NCBI GenBank assembly: GCA_017444825.1
Contig: JAFSVU010000008.1
Span: forward strand, 62,001-126,000
Length of the DNA stretch: 64,000 nt
Direction of reading: 5' to 3'
From: Clostridia bacterium
GTDB taxonomy: Bacteria > Bacillota > Clostridia > UBA1212
In this document: in pieces, positions 43,824 to 52,245 of the stretch
Layout: each line of letters begins with the position of its first letter
Numbering within the stretch: position 1 is the first letter of the stretch
Notes under the pieces: model-generated
Database searches by the model: none
The model's input: the letters and a program-made list of their open reading frames with translations, nothing else
Told to the model about the DNA's origin: nothing
Made by a program: the position numbers and the translations under genes

Positions 43824-44561
43824 CTAACCAATGTCGGTCCTGCCTGTGGCAAATACCATGGCATCGACCTTTAAGCATCCGCATTCATCGATCAGCAGGC
43901 ACGCGCATTCTCTCAAAGTTGACCCCGTAGTCAGGATATCGTCGATCAGGAGCGTTCTGCTTCCGCGAAGCTTTCCGAGTTCTTCTTTCGTAAGAACGTC
44001 ACTGATACGGAATCTTCCGGTCACGTTGTCTTTACGTGAATCCCTTTTCAGCCTGTGCTGGCGGCCTTTTCCTGAATTGCTCTCAAGGGCCCTCAAAACA
44101 GGTAACCCGGATCTTTTTGAAAGACCTGCCGCTATCTCACTGCACTGGTCAAAGCCTCTTTTCAGAAAGGATGCTCTGCCGGCAGGAACATAAACGATAA
44201 GATCGTAGTAATCAAAACAATCAACGAAGCTTTCGTAAAGAATGTTTCCGAGCCTTCTTCCGATCCACATTTCACCCTTGAATTTGAACCGTCCGATTAT
44301 CTCTTTCACCACTCCGGAATATCCGGCGTAATAGCGAAAATCACCGTAGGCATAGAGTTCCCTGATGTTAAAGCTTTTTTTGTCCGGTCTGGTAACAAGT
44401 TTAATGCAGTCCGGGCATATGTCCTTCTCGCAATAGAGTCCGCAAACCAGGCATACAGGCGGGTAAACAAAGTCAAGAGCACCGGAGATCAGGTCAGGCA
44501 GTTTTTTAAGCAGCCTCAGGAAAAAGCCTTTTATCCGGTCAAGAAGCGGTAAAAGCTTCAC
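43824..44561 (-). CDS. comF: ComF family phosphoribosyltransferase-like protein
   Basis: A 245-residue protein with an N-terminal four-cysteine zinc finger (CLVCGLYCEKDICPDC) and a C-terminal PRPP-binding loop LLIDDILTTGSTL. ComF helps single-stranded DNA uptake in natural transformation in model species. Start overlaps the PC4-like gene by four bases. No other competence genes are in the window except cinA, so actual competence is unproven. Confidence 0.92.
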   Translation of the reverse strand: MKLLPLLDRIKGFFLRLLKKLPDLISGALDFVYPPVCLVCGLYCEKDICPDCIKLVTRPDKKSFNIRELYAYGDFRYYAGYSGVVKEIIGRFKFKGEMWIGRRLGNILYESFVDCFDYYDLIVYVPAGRASFLKRGFDQCSEIAAGLSKRSGLPVLRALESNSGKGRQHRLKRDSRKDNVTGRFRISDVLTKEELGKLRGSRTLLIDDILTTGSTLRECACLLIDECGCLKVDAMVFATGRTDIG

Positions 44562-44875
44562 CCGTTGACCACGGCGTCGAGCTCGGAAGAGTCGTCCGCC
44601 TCCGAAGCTTCCACCGTTGCTTCTTTAAGTGACATGAAAGGATCATAAAGATCATCTGCATTTATCTTTTTAAAAGCTTTCACGATGGAAAGAAATTCGG
44701 GCCGGTTAAATGTAAGCCCTTTTCTCATTGATTGACGACCGGAATTCCAATCCCTGATATCGACTTTTAAGCCTCCGTCATTCCATCTGACAAGATTGAT
44801 TTCCCTGGTCCAGCCGCTGCCTTTGTCACTTATGACCGCAATGCGCCGTACGATTTCAAATTTAACATCTGACAT
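44558..44875 (-). CDS. PC4/YdbC-family ssDNA-binding protein
   Basis: A 105-residue protein with the PC4-like fold seen in Lactococcus YdbC (EIVRRIAVISDKGSGWTREI, LKVDIRDWNSGRQSMRKGLTF). It binds single-stranded nucleic acid in its family and has an extra acidic C-terminal tail. It leads the two-gene unit with comF, in keeping with an ssDNA-linked role. GGAGG lies ahead of ATG 44875, and a 17-base-spaced promoter precedes it. Confidence 0.85.
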   Translation of the reverse strand: MSDVKFEIVRRIAVISDKGSGWTREINLVRWNDGGLKVDIRDWNSGRQSMRKGLTFNRPEFLSIVKAFKKINADDLYDPFMSLKEATVEASEADDSSELDAVVNG

Positions 44876-44907
44876 TTCGATACCTCCTTCGTCAGGCTTG
44901 TGAGGGA

Positions 44908-44936
44908 ATTGTACCAGCGGCGAGTCATCGAATCAA
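44908..44936 (-). promoter_or_regulatory. Promoter for PC4-like/comF unit
   Basis: Minus strand: -35 TTGATT at 44936-44931, 17-base spacer, -10 TACAAT at 44913-44908. Confidence 0.75.
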
Positions 44937-44945
44937 GCAAAAAAT

Positions 44946-44978
44946 TATTTTCCGGAAAAGCCTAAAAATCGGAAAATA
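44946..44978. repeat. Nine-base inverted repeat upstream of PC4-like promoter
   Basis: TATTTTCCG (44946-44954) and CGGAAAATA (44970-44978), separated by 15 bases and ending 10 bases before the -35 box. It could be an operator or an AT-rich upstream element. Confidence 0.5.
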
Positions 44979-45020
44979 TTTCGCTTATTTATATTAGTTA
45001 TAACATAAACGTGAGAGGCA

Positions 45021-45051
45021 AAAAAATTCCCGGGAGCAATCTGTCCCGGGA
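45021..45051 (-). terminator. Terminator after cimA
   Basis: Stem TCCCGGGA repeated as a perfect inverted repeat (45028-45035 with 45044-45051), followed on the minus strand by ATTTTTTTG. Confidence 0.92.
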
Positions 45052-45096
45052 GGCATATTGGCGTTTTTCTAAAAAATTTTAAGGAAATTTCAAGGT

Positions 45097-46722
45097 TCAA
45101 ACAGGTTTTCCGAGGCTGTTGTCCAGCATATATGTGTATGAATCCACAAGGGCATCGAAGCTGGCTTTGATTATGTCGCCCGACACGCCCACAGTGCACC
45201 AGTTCCTCACACCGTCGGAGCTTTCAATCACGACGCGCACCACCGATTCGGTGGCAAGTTTGCTTTCAAGGACCCTCACTTTGTAATCGACAAGGTACAT
45301 ATTGGCGATTGAAGGATAAAAACTTGTAAGAGCTTTTCTTAACGCTTTATCCAGAGCGTCCACAGGGCCTATGCCGTTGTCGGCGGTGATCTCGCGCCTG
45401 TTGTCGACCGTAACGTCTACTATTGCGCTGGCTGTGACTCCGGACTTGTCGTCCCCCGCATGGCTCTTGGGATCGTCATTGTCGAAAACGACCACTTTGT
45501 AAGTATTTAAACGGAACCAGCTTTTTTTGATGCCGAGAAGATCCTTCACCAGCATCTCGAAAGAAGCGTCAGCCCCCTCAAACTGATATCCGCCCAGTTC
45601 CAGTTCTTTGATCTTATCAACGATAACTCCCGCGTCGTCAAGGCTGAATCCGAGTCTGGGGAGCATTGCATTGGTTTTTGCGATGACTGCCGCCCTTCCC
45701 GACTGCTCCGAAAGCATAAATTTCCTGGCATTGCCAATGGAAGACGGATCGACATGCTCATAAGAGGACGAACTTTTCCGCACCGCGTCAATGTGAACCC
45801 CCGCCTTGTGTGAGAAAGCATATTTCCCGACAAACGGAGAAAACTCCCACATTTTTGTATTGGCGGTCTCGGCAGCTCTGTGGGCAAGGTCATAAAGCAC
45901 AGTAAGGTCAGGAATGGTGTCAAAGCCCAGCTTCAGAGTCAGGTTCGGAACGACCGTGAACAGGTTTGCATTGCCGCATCTCTCGCCCCAGCCGTTTAAA
46001 GCGACCTGCGCCATGTCTGCGCCGAGCCTGACAGCTTCGACAGTTGAATAATCTGCGGTGCCGGAATCGTTGTGAACGTGAATACCGAAATGACCCGCAA
46101 GCTCAGGTATCACCGAAAGAGTCCCCTTTATTATCGACTCTATCTCAAAGGGAAGAACGCCACCGTTCGTATCGCAAAGCACGATCTCACTGCAGCCCGC
46201 GTCAAGCGCGGCCCTGAGGCACGAAAGCGAATAGTCCGGTGAAGCTTTGTAACCGTCAAAATAATGCTCCGCGTCGAAAAAGACCGTTTTGCTTTTCCCG
46301 ATGAGGTATTTGATGGTGGACGATATCATTTCAAGATTCTGCTCAGGGGTAACGCCAAGTATCTCCGACGCCTGCTCTTCGCTGGCTTTCCCGAAAACCG
46401 TAACAAAGGAAGTACCCGCATCGGCAAGGGCCGCTATCATCCTGTCATCCTCTGGTGAAAGTCCCGGTTTCACGGTGGGCCCGAAGGCGACAAGCTTTGC
46501 GTGAGACAGCTGTTTTCCTTGCATTTCCTTGTAAAACGAATCGTCCTTGGGAGAACCCCCGGCAACACCGCCCTCAATGTAATCGACACCCAGCCTGTCA
46601 AGCTCCATGCAAAGCGTTATTTTATCGGCAAGCGTAAATGATATGCCCGCGCACTGGGAGCCCTCTCTCAGGGTCGTATCGTATATCGAGACGTGTCTGG
46701 TATCGGTTAATGGTGAACTCAT
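45097..46722 (-). CDS. cimA: Citramalate synthase
   Basis: A 541-residue enzyme that joins pyruvate and acetyl-CoA to citramalate, the first step of threonine-independent isoleucine synthesis. The catalytic TIM barrel starts with SIYDTTLREGSQ, then HVHNDSGTADYSTV and GWGERCGNANL; the C-terminal domain (about residues 400-541) is the allosteric region. The family length and motifs fit citramalate synthase rather than LeuA, and a distinct leuA is at 52246. ATG 46722 is preceded by AAAGGA. It ends the operon with ilvB and ilvN. Confidence 0.9.
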   Translation of the reverse strand: MSSPLTDTRHVSIYDTTLREGSQCAGISFTLADKITLCMELDRLGVDYIEGGVAGGSPKDDSFYKEMQGKQLSHAKLVAFGPTVKPGLSPEDDRMIAALADAGTSFVTVFGKASEEQASEILGVTPEQNLEMISSTIKYLIGKSKTVFFDAEHYFDGYKASPDYSLSCLRAALDAGCSEIVLCDTNGGVLPFEIESIIKGTLSVIPELAGHFGIHVHNDSGTADYSTVEAVRLGADMAQVALNGWGERCGNANLFTVVPNLTLKLGFDTIPDLTVLYDLAHRAAETANTKMWEFSPFVGKYAFSHKAGVHIDAVRKSSSSYEHVDPSSIGNARKFMLSEQSGRAAVIAKTNAMLPRLGFSLDDAGVIVDKIKELELGGYQFEGADASFEMLVKDLLGIKKSWFRLNTYKVVVFDNDDPKSHAGDDKSGVTASAIVDVTVDNRREITADNGIGPVDALDKALRKALTSFYPSIANMYLVDYKVRVLESKLATESVVRVVIESSDGVRNWCTVGVSGDIIKASFDALVDSYTYMLDNSLGKPV

Positions 46723-46736
46723 TTCATTTTTCCTTT

Positions 46737-47258
46737 TCAATCGCCGTATATCGTATCTCTGCCCCTGCCCAGAGCGACCACACCCGTTCTGGCAAGCTCA
46801 ATGATACCGAATTTCTGGAGCATGCGTATTACCGCCTCCGCTTTGTCGTCCTCTCCCGTGACCTCCACGATCACTGATTCAGGGGAAAGGTCGATTATCC
46901 TGCCCCTGAAGATGTTCACGATCTCGATTATCTCGCCCCTTGTTTCCGAATCGGCCTTGACTTTTATAACGATGAGTTCCCTCTGGATCATCGACGTCTC
47001 CTCAAGGACCACCACCTTTCCTACGCAGGGAAGCTTTTCCAGCTGGGATACAAGGTGTGAGACCTGGGACTCGCCTGCGTGGATCTTCACAGTAATACGT
47101 GAAAACTCGGGCTTCTCGGTGGTACCGACTGCCAGGCTGTCAATGTTATACCCCCTTCTGCTGAAAAGGCCGGTAACCTTGGACAGCACGCCCGCCACGT
47201 TATCCACCACGATGGACAATGTCCTTATCTTGTAATCATTTTCCTTAAAATCCGCCAT
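46737..47258 (-). CDS. ilvN: Acetolactate synthase small subunit
   Basis: A 173-residue regulatory subunit. Its N-terminal ACT domain (RTLSIVVDNVAGVLSKVTGL) binds branched-chain amino acids for feedback control, and the C-terminal domain is of the ALS-ss type. It lies 14 bases from both the ilvB and cimA genes. Confidence 0.96.
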   Translation of the reverse strand: MADFKENDYKIRTLSIVVDNVAGVLSKVTGLFSRRGYNIDSLAVGTTEKPEFSRITVKIHAGESQVSHLVSQLEKLPCVGKVVVLEETSMIQRELIVIKVKADSETRGEIIEIVNIFRGRIIDLSPESVIVEVTGEDDKAEAVIRMLQKFGIIELARTGVVALGRGRDTIYGD

Positions 47259-47272
47259 AAAATCACCTTAAT

Positions 47273-48937
47273 TTAAACTCTCAGATCCACCACGACCGTT
47301 TTTTCGCCATGGATGTAGCTGTCAATCGCTTTTTCAAACGAACCAATATCCTTTGCAACAAAGCCCGCAAGGCCGTAAGCCCCGGCAACCTTCCTGATAT
47401 CAGGTATCCTGTAGGCCGCATCAGTAGCAATGTAGCGCCTCCCGAACGACTTTTTCTGGATGTCCCTCACCATGCCGAGGGATCTGTTGTTGATCACCAC
47501 GATCAGCGTCTTTATCCCGTTTTCTCTCACGGAAGCAAGCTCGGCAATGCTCATCCTGAAGGAGCCGTCACCGGTTATAAGCACAGCGCTTCCCGGTCGT
47601 CCCTGACTGTTCTCCTTTGCGGCTATAGTTGCGCCAATATCAGCGCCAATGCCGAAGCCCATTGTCCCGAAGCCTCCGCTGGTAATAAGTCTTCCCGGTC
47701 TTTCGAAGGGATAGAGCCTGGCCGTCGCCATCTGGTGTATACCCACGTCGGTCACCACAAAAACGTCGCCGAGCTTATCGCTGATCATATCAAAAACTTC
47801 GCCAACGAGCCTGTCGGTATTTCCCGGATACAATGATCCGCCGGAAATATCAGGTATGATCTGCTCTTTTTTTGCCTGTTTGACCGGTCTTACAACAGTT
47901 GCCTCGGGCCTGCTCTCCGGATCATAACCAATGTCGTCAAAAACTTCAAGCACCGCCGCCAGCACTTTCTTTGCGTCTCCGCAGACAGGAAGCGTCACCT
48001 TGACGTTTTTGTCAAGCTCCGAGCAGTCGCTGTCGATATGGATGATAGGCGTGCCATCGGGAAAATATCCGTGGGTCCTGTTGGAAAACCGCATTCCAAC
48101 GGCTATTATAAGGTCCGCTCCGCCGGCAAAAGCTATAGCACGGGGATCTCCGTATGCTCCAACCATGCCGAGATCAAGAGGATCGCCTGACGGCAGTATT
48201 CCGCGGGCCATAAGCGTTGTCGCAACGTGTATGCCGCCCTTTCGCGCAAGCCCGGTCAGTTCCGTGGCTGCGCCCGAAACAATGACTCCCCCGCCCGCGA
48301 TGATAAGAGGCCTTTTTGAGCCCTTGATCATTTTAACGATACTCCCCACGGTGTCTGTCGGAACCTCGGGAATGACCGGGCTCCTCGCTTCGCACAGTGA
48401 ATCGTCATATTTCCCGGAAATGTAACTCCTTGGGAAATCATATGATAAAATGTCGTGGGGGATGTCCACAAGGACCGGTCCGGGTCGGCCTTCCGTCGAA
48501 AGTCTGATTGCTTTTCTCAATATGATTTCGAGGCTGAATGGGTCTCTTACGGTCCAGTTATACTTGCATACAGGCGTGGTGATGCCCGCAATATCCGCCT
48601 CCTGGAAGCTGTCGGTCCCGACCTGTGAGGAGTCCACGTTTGCGGTAATAAAAAGCACGTGGCTGCTGTCTGAAAAAGCTGTGGCTATTCCCGTGACAAG
48701 ATTTGTGGCCCCGGGACCTGACGTTGCAATGCAAACGCCCAGCTTTCCCGAAGCTCTTGCATAGCCGTCCGCCGCGTGAGAAGCGCCCTGCTCATGGGCT
48801 GTCCTCACGTGTCTTATAACATCTCTTTTTTTGTAAAGCGCGTCGTAAAGAGGCATGGCGGCGCCTCCGGGGTAACCAAAGCACACGGTAACTCCGGATT
48901 CTATGAGTATTTTAACTATCAGATCGCTGCCTGTCAT
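47273..48937 (-). CDS. ilvB: Acetolactate synthase large subunit
   Basis: A 554-residue ThDP enzyme, first common step of valine, leucine and isoleucine synthesis. The ThDP-activating Glu is in RTAHEQGASHAADG, and the ThDP/Mg motif is GDGSFRMSIAELASV through NNRSLGMV. Three-domain architecture and length are standard. It stands between the unknown membrane protein gene (18 bases) and ilvN. Confidence 0.97.
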   Translation of the reverse strand: MTGSDLIVKILIESGVTVCFGYPGGAAMPLYDALYKKRDVIRHVRTAHEQGASHAADGYARASGKLGVCIATSGPGATNLVTGIATAFSDSSHVLFITANVDSSQVGTDSFQEADIAGITTPVCKYNWTVRDPFSLEIILRKAIRLSTEGRPGPVLVDIPHDILSYDFPRSYISGKYDDSLCEARSPVIPEVPTDTVGSIVKMIKGSKRPLIIAGGGVIVSGAATELTGLARKGGIHVATTLMARGILPSGDPLDLGMVGAYGDPRAIAFAGGADLIIAVGMRFSNRTHGYFPDGTPIIHIDSDCSELDKNVKVTLPVCGDAKKVLAAVLEVFDDIGYDPESRPEATVVRPVKQAKKEQIIPDISGGSLYPGNTDRLVGEVFDMISDKLGDVFVVTDVGIHQMATARLYPFERPGRLITSGGFGTMGFGIGADIGATIAAKENSQGRPGSAVLITGDGSFRMSIAELASVRENGIKTLIVVINNRSLGMVRDIQKKSFGRRYIATDAAYRIPDIRKVAGAYGLAGFVAKDIGSFEKAIDSYIHGEKTVVVDLRV

Positions 48938-48955
48938 AAAAATCAGCCTCTTGGG

Positions 48956-50044
48956 TTATTCTTTGTCTTCGGTCTCGAAAGCGTCTGCCTCGCTTTTTTC
49001 ACTCTCTGAAACTTCAGCCTCGCTGTTTTCGCTCGGGGCGGTTTCGGCGGTGCCGAGTAACGCTTTGGCGCGGCCCTGCTTTACGATCTTCCGCACCCTT
49101 CTCACGACCCAGAAGCCCGAGAGCCCCACCACCACCACGAGGATCACAACGATATAAATAACGCGGAAAACGTTATAGGTGTTTATCTTGCCGAGTTCAT
49201 CGTCTGAAGGGATCATCTTGTAGTGGATGTCCTTGGCGACCTCCACCATGCTGCGTGTAAACTTAAGTTCCGCCGCGGTAAATTCAGACTCGTAAAGGGC
49301 CACAGTTTCGCCTTCGGACGGCTCGTAATAGTAGAAGACCTGGAGGTTCGCGGGAACAAGAAGCGGATCCCCTCCCGGCGCATTCTCGGTATAAAAATCT
49401 ACAATGCCGGATATTATCTCCTTGTATTTATCAAAATCAACGTCCTTGCCGCCGACGTAAAGCACTATGTCGCAATCCTGCAGAATGCCGCTTTGGATCG
49501 CTTCACGTACCTTTTCCGTAGCAGGACCAGAGAATTGTCCCGTTTGGGGCATCGTATCCGCATAAAGATCAAAAGGTGTAAATTCGTAGTCCCCTGCCGA
49601 GAAGAAAGAACTCACTTTTTCATACAGATAGTCGTCAATACGCTCCGCCAGCTCCCTGTCGCAGGCAAAAACAGAAAAGATCTCGTCATAATAGATGTTA
49701 AAATTGTAGGATTTGATCCTGAACCTGTCTCCCTTGGCGAGGCTCCCGTGGGCTCCATCATCGAGTGATATGACTTCGCACTCGTAACAATATCCCTTGG
49801 TCTTTACGTCAAAGCCGAGAAACCTGTCCTTTTCGTTTCTGAACTCAGCCGAGACCACCTTGTATTTAACGTCCGGATAGTACTTTGACATATAGCCGTC
49901 GATAACAGGTCTGTTGAGCCATACGCCGACGAAGGTGCCTATTCCCTCGAGAAGGATCGAAGAAAGGCCCAGCACAAATATTGCGTATACGGCGATCATT
50001 GCCGCGATCTTGATCTTATCTTTTGTGGTCAAACCCGTTTTCAT
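48956..50044 (-). CDS. Membrane protein of unknown function heading the ilv operon
   Basis: A 362-residue protein with an N-terminal helix (about residues 12-40) and a second helix (about 303-325), enclosing an external domain of about 260 residues, then a basic and finally very acidic Ser/Glu-rich cytoplasmic tail. No family is recognised. It has GGAGG ahead of ATG 50044. It is only 18 bases from ilvB, so co-transcription is likely, but a link to amino-acid synthesis is unproven. Confidence 0.75.
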   Translation of the reverse strand: MKTGLTTKDKIKIAAMIAVYAIFVLGLSSILLEGIGTFVGVWLNRPVIDGYMSKYYPDVKYKVVSAEFRNEKDRFLGFDVKTKGYCYECEVISLDDGAHGSLAKGDRFRIKSYNFNIYYDEIFSVFACDRELAERIDDYLYEKVSSFFSAGDYEFTPFDLYADTMPQTGQFSGPATEKVREAIQSGILQDCDIVLYVGGKDVDFDKYKEIISGIVDFYTENAPGGDPLLVPANLQVFYYYEPSEGETVALYESEFTAAELKFTRSMVEVAKDIHYKMIPSDDELGKINTYNVFRVIYIVVILVVVVGLSGFWVVRRVRKIVKQGRAKALLGTAETAPSENSEAEVSESEKSEADAFETEDKE

Positions 50045-50089
50045 GTAACCTCCGGATCTAAAACCAATGTCTTTCGTCTGTTTTTAACA

Positions 50090-50137
50090 AAGGGGCAGAG
50101 AACTTAAACCAAATCAAAGGTTCAAGCGCCCTGCCCC
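50090..50137 (-). terminator. Terminator after pgk-tpiA
   Basis: Outer stem GGGGCAG/CTGCCCC (50092-50098 with 50131-50137) and inner stem CTTAAACC/GGTTCAAG (50103-50110 with 50119-50126), followed on the minus strand by TTTGTT. The T run is short. Confidence 0.7.
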
Positions 50138-50170
50138 GCCGGTGTGATCAGTTCAGTCTGATCGATCTAC

Positions 50171-52120
50171 TCAGCTGTTTGCGATAACGGCAAAGTCCGG
50201 AACCTTGAGGCTGGCTCCGCCTACAAGGCCGCCGTCGATATCCGCCATTGAGAAGAGACCTGCCGCATTCTTAGCGTTGCAGGATCCGCCGTACTGGATG
50301 GTGATGACGGATGAAACGTTCTTACCGTAGAGCTTCTCAATAGTGTCGCGGATCACTTTGCAAACTTCCTGTGCCTGGTCGTCTGTAGCAGTGAGGCCTG
50401 TGCCTATAGCCCAGATCGGCTCGTAAGCAATGATGATGCCTGCAGCCTGGTCGTCGCGAACGCCGTTAAGAGCGTATTCTACCTGGTAGGAGACGAGCTC
50501 ATTGGTCACGCCTGCAAGCCTCTGATCTTTGGACTCGCCAACGCAAACGATAGGAGTGATCCCGTACTTCAGGGCCTGTTTAACCTTAAGGTTGACAGTC
50601 TCGTCTGTCTCGTTGTAATACTGACGTCTCTCGGAGTGGCCGATGATAACGTATTTAACGCCAAGGTCACAGAGCATCTCAGCGGATACTTCGCCGGTGT
50701 AGGCTCCCTTGTCGTGGTAATCCATCGTCTGAGCGGCGATGCTGATATTTGTGCCTTTTGCAGCTTCAAGTGCAGCGGGAATTGCCACAAACGGAACTGC
50801 GCAGATCACCTGATTTTTGGCATCCTTTACGGCTTCTGCAAGCTCTTTGATGAAAGCTGCGGCCTGAGAGGGTGTCTTGTTCATCTTCCAGTTGCCCGCT
50901 GCAACGATCTTTCTGTCCTTGTTCTCAAGGCAGGAAATGCCGGGGAGATCTCTTCCCTCGAGGAACTCAAGGGATGCGCCGCCGCCGGTGGAAATGTGGC
51001 TGATGGCATCTGCAAAACCAAGCTGCTCGACTGCAGCCGCGCTGTCTCCGCCGCCAACGATGGTAGCCGCGTCCGCGTCAGCCATAGCCTTTGCGACTGC
51101 AATGGTTCCTTTTGCAAGGATCGGGTTCTCAAATACGCCCATAGGTCCGTTCCAAACAACCGTCTTAGCGTTCTTCACTTCTTCTGCGAAGATATCGCAG
51201 GTCTTGGGGCCGATGTCGCAGCCCATTCTGTCTGCGGGCATTGAATCTACCGGGTATACCACCGTGTCAACGGGAGCGTCGATGGGATTCGGGAACTCTG
51301 CGATAGTGACAGCGTCCACAGGAAGAAGCAGCTTCTTACCGAGCGCCTCAGCCTTTTCGATCATCTTTTTGCAGTAGTCAAGCTTTTCGTCGTCGCAGAG
51401 AGACGTGCCGATGCCGTAGCCCTGAGCTTTCAGGAACGTGTAAGCCATTCCGCCGCCGATGATGAGTGTGTCGCACTTTTCAAGCAGACTGGAAATAACA
51501 GTGAGCTTATCCGCAACCTTCGCTCCGCCGAGGATGGCCACGAAGGGGTGCTCCGGGTTGTTGACGGCATTGCCGAGGAATTTGATCTCTTTCTCGATAA
51601 GGAAGCCTGAAACTGCCGGGAGGTAGTCTGCGATGCCCGCTGTAGTAGCGTGGGCTCTGTGAGCGGTGCCGAATGCGTCGTTAACGTAAAGCTCAGCCAT
51701 CGAAGCCAGCTCTTTTGCAAAATCAGCGTTGTTTTTCTCTTCCTCTTTGTGGAATCTTGCGTTTTCCAGCATCATGATCTCGCCGGGCTTCAGCGCTTCT
51801 GCCTTGGCTTTTGCATCGGGACCAATGACGTCAGTTGCCTGGATAACTTCCTTTCCGAGGAGCTCTGAGAGTCTCTTTGAAGCCGGAGCCATGGAATATT
51901 TCATGTTGAACTCGCCCTTCGGTCTTCCCAGGTGGGAAACGAGTATCACTGCCGCATTTTTGTCAAGCAGATATTTGATCGTAGGAAGCGCACCGACGAT
52001 ACGCTTGTCGTCGGAAATATTTCCTTCGCTGTCAAAGGGAACGTTGAAATCAACGCGTACGATTACTTTCTTGCCGGCGCAGTCGATGTCGGCGATCGTT
52101 TTTTTGCAATAATAAGCCAT
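50171..52120 (-). CDS. pgk-tpiA: Fused phosphoglycerate kinase-triosephosphate isomerase
   Basis: A 649-residue single protein with two glycolytic enzymes. Residues 1 to about 395 are phosphoglycerate kinase ([37 protein letters not shown]). Residues about 403-649 are triosephosphate isomerase (GNWKMNK with the active-site Lys, [10 protein letters not shown] with His, [11 protein letters not shown] with Glu, [10 protein letters not shown]). The junction [12 protein letters not shown] is short. The reading frame is continuous with no slippery site needed. ATG 52120 has AAAGGAG ahead; an upstream in-frame start is unlikely. Confidence 0.95.
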   Translation of the reverse strand: MAYYCKKTIADIDCAGKKVIVRVDFNVPFDSEGNISDDKRIVGALPTIKYLLDKNAAVILVSHLGRPKGEFNMKYSMAPASKRLSELLGKEVIQATDVIGPDAKAKAEALKPGEIMMLENARFHKEEEKNNADFAKELASMAELYVNDAFGTAHRAHATTAGIADYLPAVSGFLIEKEIKFLGNAVNNPEHPFVAILGGAKVADKLTVISSLLEKCDTLIIGGGMAYTFLKAQGYGIGTSLCDDEKLDYCKKMIEKAEALGKKLLLPVDAVTIAEFPNPIDAPVDTVVYPVDSMPADRMGCDIGPKTCDIFAEEVKNAKTVVWNGPMGVFENPILAKGTIAVAKAMADADAATIVGGGDSAAAVEQLGFADAISHISTGGGASLEFLEGRDLPGISCLENKDRKIVAAGNWKMNKTPSQAAAFIKELAEAVKDAKNQVICAVPFVAIPAALEAAKGTNISIAAQTMDYHDKGAYTGEVSAEMLCDLGVKYVIIGHSERRQYYNETDETVNLKVKQALKYGITPIVCVGESKDQRLAGVTNELVSYQVEYALNGVRDDQAAGIIIAYEPIWAIGTGLTATDDQAQEVCKVIRDTIEKLYGKNVSSVITIQYGGSCNAKNAAGLFSMADIDGGLVGGASLKVPDFAVIANS

Positions 52121-52137
52121 TACTTTGATCTCCTTTA

Positions 52138-52151
52138 TGTGAAAATTCACA
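52138..52151. promoter_or_regulatory. Palindrome in pgk-tpiA leader
   Basis: Perfect 14-base palindrome TGTGAAAATTCACA lies between the -10 box and the ribosome site. It resembles CRP/FNR- or Rex-type half-sites, but the spacing fits neither exactly; it may also form a small RNA hairpin. Confidence 0.45.
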
Positions 52152-52158
52152 ATTTTTT

Positions 52159-52187
52159 ATTTTATAACTTTATAAAGCTAAATTCAA
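52159..52187 (-). promoter_or_regulatory. Promoter for pgk-tpiA
   Basis: Minus strand: -35 TTGAAT at 52187-52182, 17-base spacer, -10 TAAAAT at 52164-52159. Confidence 0.7.
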
Positions 52188-52245
52188 ACGATTTCAGCTG
52201 CCGGCCCGTTTCGCTTACAGGTGGATTTCAGGTCGGTTTCCCGCC

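Noticed and set aside
52138-52187. Rex operator ahead of pgk-tpiA
   Set aside because: Rex sites have half-sites separated by four bases; here the spacing is two and one end base differs.
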